DNA of 30,798 nt from JBAXXL01 sp038206725 (GTDB lineage Bacteria; Bacteroidota; Ignavibacteria; Kapaibacteriales; UBA2268). The DNA is taken from contig JBBRAO010000036.1 in assembly GCA_038206725.1 (NCBI GenBank), forward strand, positions 1 to 30,798, written 5' to 3'. This document shows, piece by piece, positions 15,873 through 24,548 of the stretch (the first letter of the stretch is position 1; the number at the start of each line of letters is the position of its first letter). The notes under the pieces were generated by a model. It saw only the letters and a program-made list of their open reading frames with translations. It did no database searches and was not told where the DNA came from. A program made the translations under genes and the position numbers.

Positions 15873-16634
15873 TTAGGGGGTTTCTCTTTGTCTCAATATC
15901 TCAAAAAATATGATTCCTGCGGAAACTGAGGCGTTTAAAGATTCGGTTTTTCCCATCATCGGTATTTTAATAAGATAATCGCAATTCTTTCTGATACTTG
16001 AGTGCATACCTTCGCCTTCACTGCCGATAATTACAGCAATCGGGCGGTCATAAATGTTGGTATCGAAATAGTTATGATCTGCTTCCATTGTAGCACCAAC
16101 AATCCAAAAACCGGCGTCTTTGAGCTTATCTATCGTTTGGGCTAAATTGCCAACTGTAATAACGGGAATGTTTTCCAAAGCCCCGGCGGAAGTTTTTATT
16201 GCGGTGGGGGTAACAATTGCTGAATTGCGAAGCGGTTTGATAATCGCCGCGAAGCCCGCACATTCAGCCGAACGAGAAATAGCTCCGAAATTATGTGGGT
16301 CGGTTATTCCGTCCAAGATTGCGACAACAGGATTGTTCTTCATCTCGATATTTTCTAAAAAATCTTCCAATAGAACTTCTTCTATCAAACAGCGAAGAGC
16401 CATAACGCCCTGCGATTTCTGATCCTTCGGCAAATAATCGCGCTCTAAAAATGCAAATTTGCGGCCATCGTAAACCGTAACGGGAATTTTATTTCTCTTT
16501 GCGGCGGCATAAATTTTGTCTATTATCGGTCCTTGAGCATTGTGCGCTAAATAGACTTTCTCTATGTTATCGCCCGCGTTTAAGGATTCGTAAACCGGAT
16601 TTCTTCCGTATATATACATCTGATCTATATTCAT
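15873..16634 (-). CDS. rlmB: 23S rRNA 2'-O-ribose methyltransferase (TrmH/SpoU family, RlmB-like)
   Basis: This 253-residue SPOUT enzyme uses SAM to methylate a ribose 2'-OH; RlmB acts on G2251 of 23S rRNA in E. coli. An N-terminal RNA-binding domain (about 1-85, starting IYGRNPVYESL) precedes the knotted catalytic domain. That domain shows all three SpoU motifs: motif 1 ILDGITDPHNFGAISRSAE near 106-124, motif 2 IIGSEGEGM at 202-210, and motif 3 LNASVSAGI near 233-241. It is the last gene of the pyrE-LOG-murI-rlmB operon, starting 9 nt after murI. The family is certain; the exact rRNA site is inferred from homology. Confidence 0.93.
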   Translation of the reverse strand: MNIDQMYIYGRNPVYESLNAGDNIEKVYLAHNAQGPIIDKIYAAAKRNKIPVTVYDGRKFAFLERDYLPKDQKSQGVMALRCLIEEVLLEDFLENIEMKNNPVVAILDGITDPHNFGAISRSAECAGFAAIIKPLRNSAIVTPTAIKTSAGALENIPVITVGNLAQTIDKLKDAGFWIVGATMEADHNYFDTNIYDRPIAVIIGSEGEGMHSSIRKNCDYLIKIPMMGKTESLNASVSAGIIFFEILRQRETP

Positions 16635-16643
16635 TGCTATTCT

Positions 16644-17468
16644 TTATCTATCTAATTGGATAATATTTGGCTTGTCTATTTCAAAGCCCAAAAATGCGGC
16701 AGCGTTTTCGTAAAACAATGCCGGTAAATCGGTAATATAAAACTCTACTTTTGGTTTTTCCATAAAGCTGTTGCGTTCGTCAACCAAATCGCCGCGTTCC
16801 GCCAATAATCTTAAAGCGGTAACGGAAGCGTGTTCACCTGTGTCAATCAAGCTGATGTTTGGCATAATTTCTCGAATCATCGGAACCAATAACGGATAAT
16901 GAGTGCAACCCATTACGAGTGTGTCCACATTTTTTTCGATTAACGTTTGTAGGTATTCTTCGGCGACTAATTTTACCGCCGGGTGTAACGCCATACCTTC
17001 TTCAACAAAAGGCACCAGCAACGGGCACGCCTTCGTGAAAACTTCAGTACTCATATCATTATTGCAGAACTCGAGAATTTGTTTCTCATAAGCGCCACTT
17101 GCAACCGTCGCGCGTGTTCCTATTACACCTATTCTTTTATTTACCGTAGCACGCAGGGCGGCGCTTGCGGCAGGAGAAATCATATCTATCACAGGTATGT
17201 CGCCGGCGGTTTTACGTACTTCGTCCCACGCTACTGCTGAAACTGTGTTGCAAGCGGTAACGATTAACTTTACATTTTTCTCGAGCAAGAACTCAGTTGA
17301 TTGGCGAGCATACAGACGAACAATTTCGGGTGAACGATTACCGTAGGGTACGCGAGCGGTGTCGCCCAAATAAATGTAGCTCTCAAAAGGTAAGAATCTT
17401 ACAAATTGCTTTAGGACGCTTAAGCCGCCTATACCGGAATCAAATACGCCGATTGGATTATTGTTCAT
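16644..17468 (-). CDS. murI: Glutamate racemase
   Basis: This 274-residue cytoplasmic enzyme interconverts L- and D-glutamate for peptidoglycan synthesis. It has the two-domain Asp/Glu racemase pattern: VFDSGIGGLSVL at about 8-19 with Asp10, the first catalytic cysteine Cys73 in TACNT, and the second, Cys188, in MGCTHYPLL. YLGDTARVPYG (33-43) is also typical. Its ATG overlaps the stop of the preceding LOG-family gene by one base (TAATG on the minus strand), implying coupled translation. Length is normal. Confidence 0.96.
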   Translation of the reverse strand: MNNNPIGVFDSGIGGLSVLKQFVRFLPFESYIYLGDTARVPYGNRSPEIVRLYARQSTEFLLEKNVKLIVTACNTVSAVAWDEVRKTAGDIPVIDMISPAASAALRATVNKRIGVIGTRATVASGAYEKQILEFCNNDMSTEVFTKACPLLVPFVEEGMALHPAVKLVAEEYLQTLIEKNVDTLVMGCTHYPLLVPMIREIMPNISLIDTGEHASVTALRLLAERGDLVDERNSFMEKPKVEFYITDLPALFYENAAAFLGFEIDKPNIIQLDR

Positions 17469-18382
17469 TATATTTCTTCTTGTGCTTGTGGAGCTTCACA
17501 TTTTTCTAAAAATTTAGTAACATAGTCGAAAGCTTCTTCGGGGGTATCGCAAAATTTGAATATATCTATATCTTCTTGCTCTAACATTCCCATTTCAATC
17601 AAATAATCGAAATTGATTGTTTTTTGCCAGAATTCTTTTTTATAAAGAACAATAGGCAAAGGACGTGTAATTTTTGTAGTTTGAACAAGGGTCAAAATAT
17701 CCATCATTTCATCCAAAGTTCCGAAACCGCCCGGTAAAATTATTATAGCTTTAGCTTTGTGTATAAACCAAAACTTACGCATAAAGAAGTAATGAAATTC
17801 GAAATTCAAATCCGGCGAGATGTATTGGTTGGGCTGTTGTTCGAATGGGAGCGAGATATTAAGACCAATCGAAGGAGCACCCGCGCGATACGCCCCACGG
17901 TTTGCGGCTTCCATCAAACCCGGTCCTCCACCCGTCATAACGAAATAGTTTTTGTCCTGCGGTCTTGTTAATGACCAATTTGAAAGCATCTCTGATAATT
18001 TTACCGATTCTGTGTAAATATCGGTCAAATGGCGTAAGCTCATCAATCTATTTATTTTTTTTCCAATATCGTCACGTTTTTTTTCTTTCGCGGAAGCCAA
18101 TTTATCGTTCAAATCACCAAGTTTCATTAAAAATGCTTCTTCCGATAATACTCGTGCTGAACCGAAAAATACAATTGTACCCGTGATTTCGTGTTTACGT
18201 AAATAGCGTTCGGGGTAAAGATATTCTGAAATAAGACGAATTATCCGCCCATCCGGGCTATTAACGAATTCCGGGTTATTATAAGCTTGTTGGGCTCTTT
18301 CTACACGTACTCGATTTTCACTGTCGTGCGACTTTTGGGCATTTTTAACATTATCTTCTAATAATTTTTCTATTTTATCCAT
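17468..18382 (-). CDS. LOG/TIGR00730-family nucleotide phosphoribohydrolase-like protein
   Basis: This 304-residue protein has the signature motifs of the LOG (Lonely Guy) or YgdH/PpnN-like family, often mislabelled lysine decarboxylase. FFGSAR is at about 72-77, MTGGGPGLMEAANRGA near 149-164 and PGGFGTLDE at 217-225, the last forming the nucleotide-binding and catalytic loop. Characterised relatives split nucleoside 5'-monophosphates into base and ribose 5-phosphate. It is longer than plant LOG because of an N-terminal extension (about 1-65) and a charged helical insert (about 95-120). It overlaps pyrE by 13 bp and murI by 1 bp. Linkage to pyrE suits a role in nucleotide salvage, but substrate is not known. 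Confidence 0.88.
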   Translation of the reverse strand: MDKIEKLLEDNVKNAQKSHDSENRVRVERAQQAYNNPEFVNSPDGRIIRLISEYLYPERYLRKHEITGTIVFFGSARVLSEEAFLMKLGDLNDKLASAKEKKRDDIGKKINRLMSLRHLTDIYTESVKLSEMLSNWSLTRPQDKNYFVMTGGGPGLMEAANRGAYRAGAPSIGLNISLPFEQQPNQYISPDLNFEFHYFFMRKFWFIHKAKAIIILPGGFGTLDEMMDILTLVQTTKITRPLPIVLYKKEFWQKTINFDYLIEMGMLEQEDIDIFKFCDTPEEAFDYVTKFLEKCEAPQAQEEI

Positions 18383-18897
18383 TTTTTTATTTCCGACATT
18401 GTGAATAAAGGAATAAGTTCAATTCCTGCTTGTTTTAGTTTTTCAGGACCGCCTTGTTCGCGATCAATCACGCAAACGGCGTGAGTAATAACTCCACCCA
18501 TTTTTCGAATTTCTTCGGCTGAAATTATTATTTGACCACCGGAAGTAACCACATCTTCGACAAGGAGTATTCTTTTGCCTTTGAAATCGGTACCTTCAGC
18601 TAATTTAGCGGTGCCGTATTTCTTTGCTTCTTTGCGAATAAAAATAACCTTGTCGCGGGTAATCAGTGAAAGTGCCGTAGCTATGGGGATTCCACCCATT
18701 TCTAAGCCGCCTAATAGATCATAACCGACCGGTAGATTGGTTTTTATCTGCTTGGCAATTTCTTCAATTAGTTCCGGTGAGCTCTCAAATTGATATTTGT
18801 CGAAATATTCGTTACTGATGATTCCAGAGCGTAAAAGAAATTCGCCGCGTAAATATGCGGCTTTATAGATTTCTATGCCTAATTGTTCTTTAGTCAT
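18370..18897 (-). CDS. pyrE: Orotate phosphoribosyltransferase
   Basis: This 175-residue enzyme joins orotate to PRPP to make orotidine 5'-phosphate in pyrimidine synthesis. The PRPP-binding loop VEDVVTSGGQ lies at about 113-122. FESSPELIEEIA, GGLEMGGIPIATALSL and the RKEAKKYGT loop (about 88-96) occur in the order seen in PyrE. It is somewhat shorter than E. coli PyrE (213), like many archaeal and Bacteroidota forms. It is the first gene of a four-gene operon. A TATATTTG -7 element lies 31 bp upstream. Confidence 0.9.
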   Translation of the reverse strand: MTKEQLGIEIYKAAYLRGEFLLRSGIISNEYFDKYQFESSPELIEEIAKQIKTNLPVGYDLLGGLEMGGIPIATALSLITRDKVIFIRKEAKKYGTAKLAEGTDFKGKRILLVEDVVTSGGQIIISAEEIRKMGGVITHAVCVIDREQGGPEKLKQAGIELIPLFTMSEIKKWIK

Positions 18898-18927
18898 TTT
18901 TTATCAAATTTGTTGTAATTAAAGATA

Positions 18928-18935
18928 CAAATATA
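18928..18935 (-). promoter_or_regulatory. -7 promoter element of the pyrE operon
   Basis: On the minus strand this reads TATATTTG, an exact TAnnTTTG match, 31 bp before the pyrE ATG. No -33 element is evident. Confidence 0.5.
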
Positions 18936-19100
18936 AATAATTCTCGATTAATAGCGGTGTTTGAAGGTCGAAAAATAAAGAATTATTGAATCTATGAGAT
19001 AAGAAACGACATATAAACACATCATTGCCCGATAAAACATTTTAGACAATGGGAAATTTTTTCTTTTAGGGACACGCCTTACTGAACTCCTACTTTCATA

Positions 19101-19126
19101 TATTTATTGAGAAAATATGATAAATA
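19101..19126. promoter_or_regulatory. Dyad upstream of the broken R-M gene, distal copy
   Basis: TATTTAT (19101-19107) and ATAAATA (19120-19126) face each other across 12 nt. The core ATTTATTGAGAA is repeated exactly in the proximal dyad about 64 bp downstream, so the two look like a pair of sites for one regulator. Confidence 0.4.
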
Positions 19127-19151
19127 AAAATCGTATTAAGTTTATTTTTAG

Positions 19152-19159
19152 TATATTTG
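19152..19159 (+). promoter_or_regulatory. -7 promoter element before the broken R-M gene
   Basis: TATATTTG matches TAnnTTTG exactly. It lies between the two ATTTATTGAGAA dyads, so a protein bound there would bracket the promoter. Confidence 0.45.
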
Positions 19160-19164
19160 TATAT

Positions 19165-19191
19165 CATTTATTGAGAATACGTTGATAAATG
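19165..19191. promoter_or_regulatory. Dyad upstream of the broken R-M gene, proximal copy
   Basis: CATTTAT (19165-19171) and ATAAATG (19185-19191) face each other across 13 nt and share ATTTATTGAGAA with the distal dyad. The position just after the start point fits a repressor site. R-M genes are often controlled by such operators, but no controller gene is seen nearby. Confidence 0.4.
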
Positions 19192-19249
19192 AAACAGTTA
19201 CCAAAGAATATAAGTAAGGTCGTTTTTTTTTAGATAATTAGATAAAGTT

Positions 19250-20630
19250 ATGATAGATTTTAAACAATATATTAAAGAATTACAAAGTATTCCGATTGAT
19301 GAAATTACGGAACACTCAAAACGATTTGCCCTTGAAACAGTTTTAAGAGCATTGGCAGATGATTGCGCAAATAATAAAAATAAAATTAATGTTTTGCACG
19401 AGCCAAAACGAAAAGACAATTACGGTTCCCCTGATTTTAAAATTTTTACTAATAATTCAATAATTGGGTATGTTGAAAATAAGAAAATTACTGAAAATCT
19501 TGATAAAATCTTAAAAACCGAGCAGATTAAGAAATATCGCGAATTATCACAAAATCTACTAATTACAAATTATATCGAATTTGTTTGGATTAAGGGAGAA
19601 GTGATTCAACGAGAAACATTGTGCTATTTATCGGATATTGAGAATAAAATATTTAAATTAGATAAAGATAAAGTTGAAAGAGTTGAAAAACTTTTATCAA
19701 ACTTTTTTTCACAAGCACCAGAAAATATATCGCTTCCAAAAGAATTAGCACTTGCTTTGGCTGTTCGTTGCAAAAACCTGAAAGTTTTTATAAACGATGA
19801 ACTTATAAGACAAAGCGAGCAAAACGAGCAAGGTAAATTATTGGAACTTTATAAGGTGTTTAAAGATAATATTTTCTCAGAATTGTCAATTTCTGAATTT
19901 TCGGACGCCTTTGCTCAAATGCTTATTTATGGTTTTTTTCTAGCAGGTTTAAATGCCAATGGGAAGCGAATAACTCTAAGAGATACTAAATACAACATCC
20001 CGGCAAGCTTTCAGCTGATAAGAGAATTACTAGATTTCCTTGATGAATTGGAACTACCGGAGTACATAGAGACAAAATGGATTATTGATGAAACACTATC
20101 AATTATTAATAATATTCAGTGGTTTGATTTAAAGCAAAATTTGAGTTTCAATAAGAAAGTAAAAGACAACGAAAATATTGAAACAGACCCCTATATTTAT
20201 TTTTACGAAACTTTTTTAGCAACTTACGATTATAAATTACGGAAATCAAAAGGCGTTTATTACACGCCGCCCCAAGTAGTAAATTTTAAAGTTCGTGCTA
20301 TTGACGAGGTATTAATAAATACATTCAAACTGTCAGACGGTTTTGCAGACCGCAATAAAGTTACAGTTTTGGATTTCGCCACTGGGACAGGAACTTTTTT
20401 ATTGGAAATTTTCAAAATCATATTAGAAAATATTCCTAAAGACAGTTCCAGAAAACGTTTATAATTTTCAAATTGGCGGTTATCAAGTATTGGATAAATA
20501 CCTTAAAGAGCGAAAAAACAGAACATTAACACACGATGAAATTGATAATATTGAAAACATTGTAAAGGTTTTAACATTTACTATCAAACAAATGGAATTA
20601 ATTGAAAACGAAACAAAAGATTGGATTTAA
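19250..20630 (+). pseudogene. Internally deleted single-chain restriction-modification enzyme (type ISP/IIG-like)
   Basis: The first open frame (19250-20464, 404 codons) has a PD-(D/E)xK-like nuclease signature near residues 62-79 (GSPDFKIF, then GYVENKK). A helical region follows, then SKGVYYTPPQVVNF and the SAM-binding motif I of N6-adenine methyltransferases, VLDFATGTGTFLLEI. It then stops after PKDSSRKRL. The next bases, in another frame (about 20445-20630), encode NVYNFQIGGYQVLDKYLKER and KNRTL, then a final helix ending ETKDWI. That is the known C-terminal end of the same large enzymes. The NPPY catalytic motif and target-recognition domain are therefore absent, probably by one internal deletion of several hundred codons that also shifted the frame. 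A functional enzyme is very unlikely. The upstream -7 element and dyads remain. Confidence 0.82.
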
Positions 20631-20646
20631 AATTTTAAATACAATT

Positions 20647-20708
20647 GCCAATTTGGCTAAAGCCCAATCAATTAAGGGCAGTCTTTGACCACGACTTAAA
20701 AGTCGTGG
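20647..20708. repeat. GGCTAAAGCC element and 20-nt palindrome, family 3
   Basis: ATTTGGCTAAAGCC (about 20651-20664) is followed by the palindrome CCACGACTT-AA-AAGTCGTGG at 20689-20708 and the flank CAACTAATTTT. Both parts recur on the other side of nrdJ, at about 24684-24722 and at 24637 and 24746. Confidence 0.65.
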
Positions 20709-20746
20709 CAACTAATTTTACACAATAATAATGTCCCTTTTTTTAA

Positions 20747-20776
20747 GATGGATTCTTCACTTTGTTCAGAATGACG
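20747..20776. repeat. Family 4 hairpin with AGATGGATTC flank
   Basis: The flank AGATGG leads into ATTCT (20752-20756) and AGAAT (20768-20772), followed by GACG. The stretch from here through the following 33-nt palindrome is closely similar to 25806-25885, so the two elements occur as one composite unit. Confidence 0.55.
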
Positions 20777-20794
20777 TAATTGCTTAATCTATAA

Positions 20795-20827
20795 ACTCAT
20801 CCGATGACTGGCAGCCATCCGCTGGGT
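20795..20827. repeat. 33-nt interspersed palindrome, family 1 copy C
   Basis: It starts ACTCATCCGATGACTGGCAG and has a degenerate second arm (CCGCTGGGT). It is followed by GGTTGGC-like sequence as in copy A at 572. Confidence 0.7.
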
Positions 20828-20840
20828 TGGCTTAAAGCTA

Positions 20841-20925
20841 TGTGGAAAACTATGTGGAAAACCAGAAAACTGCTGTTGAAATATAAAACACGTAAAAATG
20901 GTCTTAAATTTTAGTGTGTGGAAAA
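20841..20925. promoter_or_regulatory. Three DnaA-box-like sites upstream of nrdJ
   Basis: TGTGGAAAA occurs at 20841-20849, 20853-20861 and 20917-20925. Its reverse complement, TTTTCCACA, is one base from the classical DnaA box TTATCCACA and is itself used as a DnaA box in some bacteria. All three are on the same strand. The third ends 18 bp before the nrdJ -7 element, where the -33 region would be. DnaA is known to control the class I nrdAB operon in E. coli, so the same logic may apply to this class II gene. NrdR is an alternative regulator, but I see no clear NrdR box pair. Confidence 0.5.
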
Positions 20926-20943
20926 CGGTATTGTTGAAAAGTG

Positions 20944-20951
20944 TAGTTTTG
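20944..20951 (+). promoter_or_regulatory. -7 promoter element of nrdJ
   Basis: TAGTTTTG matches TAnnTTTG exactly and lies 36 bp before the nrdJ ATG at 20988. Confidence 0.55.
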
Positions 20952-20987
20952 TACAAGAAATTTTTAATAAATTAGGGATTTTGCCTA

Positions 20988-23900
20988 ATGAAGATAACAA
21001 GACGATTCACAAAAACGGGGACATCCCCTTATGATATGGTCAAATATACCAAAAGGGATTCATCTATAAAAAATCCTGATGGTACTATTGTATTTGAATT
21101 GAAAGATGTAGAAGTGCCTACAAGTTGGTCGCAAATGGCAACCGATATTTTGGCACAAAAATACTTTCGTAGAGTAGGCGTACCTCTTAAGGATGAAGAG
21201 GGCAAGCCTTTAAAAGATAAAAAAGGAAAACCGATTTTAGGCGCTGAAAATTCCGTTCGACAAGTTGTGCATCGTTTAGCACACACTTGGAAGGAGTGGG
21301 GCGAAAAATATAAATACTTCGACACCGAGGAAGACGCCGCGGCATACTACGATGAACTTGTGTATATGTTATTGAATCAGATGGCGGCACCGAACTCACC
21401 GCAATGGTTCAATACCGGCTTGAGTAATGTTTATGGTATTACAGGCGCTGAGCAAGGACATTTTTATGTACAGCCGGAAACAGGCGAATTGAAAATGTCG
21501 GAGGATGCATATACTCGTCCGCAACCGCACGCTTGTTTCATTCAACATATTGACGATAATCTATTGAACGAAGGCGGCATATTCGATTTGGCTATCCGCG
21601 AAGCACGTATTTTTAAATATGGTAGTGGTACAGGATCGAATTTTTCAACTTTGCGTGGTAAAGGCGAAAAACTATCGGGTGGTGGCAATTCATCGGGCTT
21701 GATGAGTTTTTTAAAGATATTCGATAGAGCCGCGGGCGCGATTAAATCCGGTGGAACAACTCGCCGCGCCGCGAAAATGGTTATCGTTGACATAGACCAT
21801 CCCGATGTGGAAGAATTTATCGAATGGAAAGCTAAGGAAGAAGAAAAAGTTGCGGCTTTAGTAGCGGGTTCCAAAATTCAATCTACCTTTATGCAGGCTA
21901 TTATGGAAGAAGCATTGAGCAACGGTAGCGAATTGGTTAAGAACAAAGAACTTAAAAAATTAGTGAGTCGAGCATTGCACCGCGGTGTGCCTTTTTCAGT
22001 TATTAAAAGAACATTGGATTTGATAGCTCAAGGCTTTACTTCGCTTGATTTTGATGTTTACACAACCAATTATGAAGGTGAAGGTTACGTAACCGTTAGT
22101 GGTCAAAATTCGAATAACTCTATAAGAATAACTAATGATTTTCTACAAGCTGTGGAGAATGATGAATATTGGGAGCTTAAAGGCAGAACAGACCCAACTA
22201 TAAACCGTCAAGTTCACGCCCGCGATTTATGGAATAAAATTAATATGTCGGCTTGGAAATGCGCCGACCCGGGCTTGCAGTTCGATACAACAATCAATGA
22301 ATGGAATACCTGTCCTAATTCGGGGCGTATCAATGCTAGTAATCCGTGCAGTGAATATATGTTTTTGGACGACACAGCCTGCAATTTGGCGAGCTTGAAT
22401 TTAGTAAAATTTTATGATAAAGAAAGCGACAACTTTTTGGTTGACGATTTCAATCACGCGGCTCGTATTTGGACTATAGTTTTGGAAGTTTCGGTTTTGA
22501 TGGCTCAATTCCCATCGAAAGAAGTTGCAATGCGCAGTTATCAATACCGTACTTTGGGAATAGGATATGCAAACCTCGGTACATTGCTTATGATAAACGG
22601 CATACCTTACGATTCACCGGAAGCTTTGGCTTGGACAGGCGCAATTACCGCTTTATTGACCGGTGCGGCGTACCAGACCTCCGCTGAAATGGCGAAAGAG
22701 TTGGGAGCATTTTCGGAATTTGAATTAAATAAAGAGCCTATGCTTCGCGTAATACGCAACCACCGCAGAGCTGTTTATAATGCAAAGCCATCGGAATACG
22801 AAGACTTAACAGTCCGTCCAATGGGTATAAATCCTAAATTTGTACCCGATTATTTGCTCAAATCCGCTCAATTTGTGTGGGATGAGACTTTGGAATTAGG
22901 TTCGAAATTTGGTTTCCGCAACGCGCAAGTATCCGTTTTAGCACCAACCGGAACAATTGGATTGGTTATGGATTGCGACACTACGGGTATCGAACCGGAT
23001 TTCGCTATTGTGAAATATAAAAAGCTTTCAGGCGGGGGATATTTTAAAATAGTGAACCAATCGGTACAAAGAGCATTAGTAAAATTGGGCTACACCGATA
23101 AGCAAATCGAAGAAATCGTTCGCTATAGCAAAGGCGCCGGAACTTTGACCGGATGCCCGTTTATTAACCGTAAAACTTTAGGAACCCGCGGATTCACCGA
23201 CGAAATTATTACTGAAATTGAAAAGCAGTTAGATAATGTATTCGACATTCGCTTTGCCTTCAATAAGTATTCAATTGGGGAAGAATTTTTGAAAGGCATA
23301 GGTATAGCAGAAGTCAAACTGAACGATCCAAATTTGAATTTGCTTTCGGAATTAGGTTTTACACAAACTGAAATCGAAAAAGCGAATGATTACGTTTGCG
23401 GAACGATGATGATAGAGGGTGCTCCGAATTTGAAGGAGGAACATTTGCCGGTATTCGACACAGCCAGCAAATGTGGTAAACGAGGTACACGATACATTTC
23501 ACATATGGCGCACGTTCGGATGATGTCAGCCGCTCAGCCGTTTATTACCGGTGCTATTTCGAAAACGGTTAATATGCACGCCGAAGCAACAGTTTCCGAT
23601 ATAGCGGAAGTACATCTGAAGTCTTGGAAGGCGATGTTGAAATCTATTTCAATTTACCGTGACGGCTCGAAACTTTCACAACCGCTGAACTCATCGCTTA
23701 TCGAAGGTTTGGACGAGTTAGTACTATTGGGCGATGAATATAGCTTGGACGAAACAAAAGGTCCGCGCGAAGTTCAAGAAATTATAGCCGATAGAGCGCA
23801 TTACAAGTTGGTACGCCATAAACTACCTAAGAAAAGAAAAGGATTCGTTCGCGAAGCTTACGTCGGGGGACATAAGGTATTTTTGAGAACGGGTGATTAT

Positions 23901-24488
23901 GAAGATGGTACATTGGGTGAAATTTTCATTGATATGTACAAAGAAGGTGCTTCGTTCCGAGCATTGCTGAACAGCTTTGCTATTCTGACCTCGAAAGCCA
24001 TTCAGTACGGCGTTCCGCTGGAAGAGTTGGTAGATACGTTTATATTTACCAGATTCGACCCTGCGGGTCCTGTGGACGGGCACGAAGCGATAAAGAATTC
24101 GACTTCAATATTGGATTACGTTTTCCGTACATTGGGCTATGATTATTTGGGCAGAACTGATTTTATACACGTTAAAGCTGTTGACGAATCAACAGCGAAT
24201 AACGGTCACACAAAAACAGATCCGAGCAAAGCATTGAAACCATTGTCAGCTAGAGATATAATTGATAAAGAAGTGAAAGAGGCAAAAGAAGCCGGCAAAC
24301 AATTCGTAGATGACGAAGAAGCGGAAATGCAACAACAAATAAAAGAAACAAAATCATTTGAAAAAATAGATGCCGTCAGTATGGGTTATACCGGCGAAAT
24401 GTGTACGCAATGCGGTAGTTCGCGAGTAAAACGTAATGGAAGTTGTATTGTTTGCGAAGACTGCGGCTCCACAAGCGGATGCTCATAA
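20988..24488 (+). CDS. nrdJ: Adenosylcobalamin-dependent (class II) ribonucleotide reductase
   Basis: This 1166-residue enzyme reduces ribonucleotides to deoxyribonucleotides using coenzyme B12, so it works with or without oxygen. Cys183 (PHACFIQ) and Cys465 (TACNLASLNL) fit the redox pair, and Cys454 in NPCSE is the thiyl-radical position. The 11-residue spacing between the last two matches the Thermotoga enzyme. FKYGSGTGSNFSTLRGKGE and APTGTIGLVMDCDTTGIEPD are further family motifs. It is of the long type, with a helical insert at about 280-350 and a C-terminal extension. The end is a zinc-ribbon-like CxxC...CxxC (1139/1142, 1156/1159) followed by a last Cys1165, which could shuttle electrons. 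The gene stands alone, preceded by a -7 element and DnaA-box-like sites, and is flanked on both sides by repeat blocks. Confidence 0.95.
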   Translation: MKITRRFTKTGTSPYDMVKYTKRDSSIKNPDGTIVFELKDVEVPTSWSQMATDILAQKYFRRVGVPLKDEEGKPLKDKKGKPILGAENSVRQVVHRLAHTWKEWGEKYKYFDTEEDAAAYYDELVYMLLNQMAAPNSPQWFNTGLSNVYGITGAEQGHFYVQPETGELKMSEDAYTRPQPHACFIQHIDDNLLNEGGIFDLAIREARIFKYGSGTGSNFSTLRGKGEKLSGGGNSSGLMSFLKIFDRAAGAIKSGGTTRRAAKMVIVDIDHPDVEEFIEWKAKEEEKVAALVAGSKIQSTFMQAIMEEALSNGSELVKNKELKKLVSRALHRGVPFSVIKRTLDLIAQGFTSLDFDVYTTNYEGEGYVTVSGQNSNNSIRITNDFLQAVENDEYWELKGRTDPTINRQVHARDLWNKINMSAWKCADPGLQFDTTINEWNTCPNSGRINASNPCSEYMFLDDTACNLASLNLVKFYDKESDNFLVDDFNHAARIWTIVLEVSVLMAQFPSKEVAMRSYQYRTLGIGYANLGTLLMINGIPYDSPEALAWTGAITALLTGAAYQTSAEMAKELGAFSEFELNKEPMLRVIRNHRRAVYNAKPSEYEDLTVRPMGINPKFVPDYLLKSAQFVWDETLELGSKFGFRNAQVSVLAPTGTIGLVMDCDTTGIEPDFAIVKYKKLSGGGYFKIVNQSVQRALVKLGYTDKQIEEIVRYSKGAGTLTGCPFINRKTLGTRGFTDEIITEIEKQLDNVFDIRFAFNKYSIGEEFLKGIGIAEVKLNDPNLNLLSELGFTQTEIEKANDYVCGTMMIEGAPNLKEEHLPVFDTASKCGKRGTRYISHMAHVRMMSAAQPFITGAISKTVNMHAEATVSDIAEVHLKSWKAMLKSISIYRDGSKLSQPLNSSLIEGLDELVLLGDEYSLDETKGPREVQEIIADRAHYKLVRHKLPKKRKGFVREAYVGGHKVFLRTGDYEDGTLGEIFIDMYKEGASFRALLNSFAILTSKAIQYGVPLEELVDTFIFTRFDPAGPVDGHEAIKNSTSILDYVFRTLGYDYLGRTDFIHVKAVDESTANNGHTKTDPSKALKPLSARDIIDKEVKEAKEAGKQFVDDEEAEMQQQIKETKSFEKIDAVSMGYTGEMCTQCGSSRVKRNGSCIVCEDCGSTSGCS

Positions 24489-24515
24489 TTTGGGAATATT
24501 GTAAGAAAGAAAGCT

Positions 24516-24548
24516 ACTCATCCGCAGACTGCCAGTCAGCGGATGAGT
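24516..24548 (+). terminator. 33-nt palindrome, family 1 copy D, acting as nrdJ terminator
   Basis: The arms ACTCATCCGC and GCGGATGAGT are perfect over 10 bp and are followed by TTTTTAC, 27 nt after the nrdJ stop. This is the best terminator-like copy of the family. Confidence 0.75.

Noticed and set aside
19250..20464. Reading the first frame as a complete short methyltransferase
   Set aside because: It ends just after SAM motif I without the NPPY motif, and the family's C-terminal tail follows in another frame, so it is a deletion remnant.
20631..20987. Cobalamin riboswitch upstream of the B12-dependent nrdJ
   Set aside because: The leader after the -7 element is only about 30 nt, and I see no B12-box-like GCCACTG sequence; the region is repeats and DnaA-box-like sites instead.
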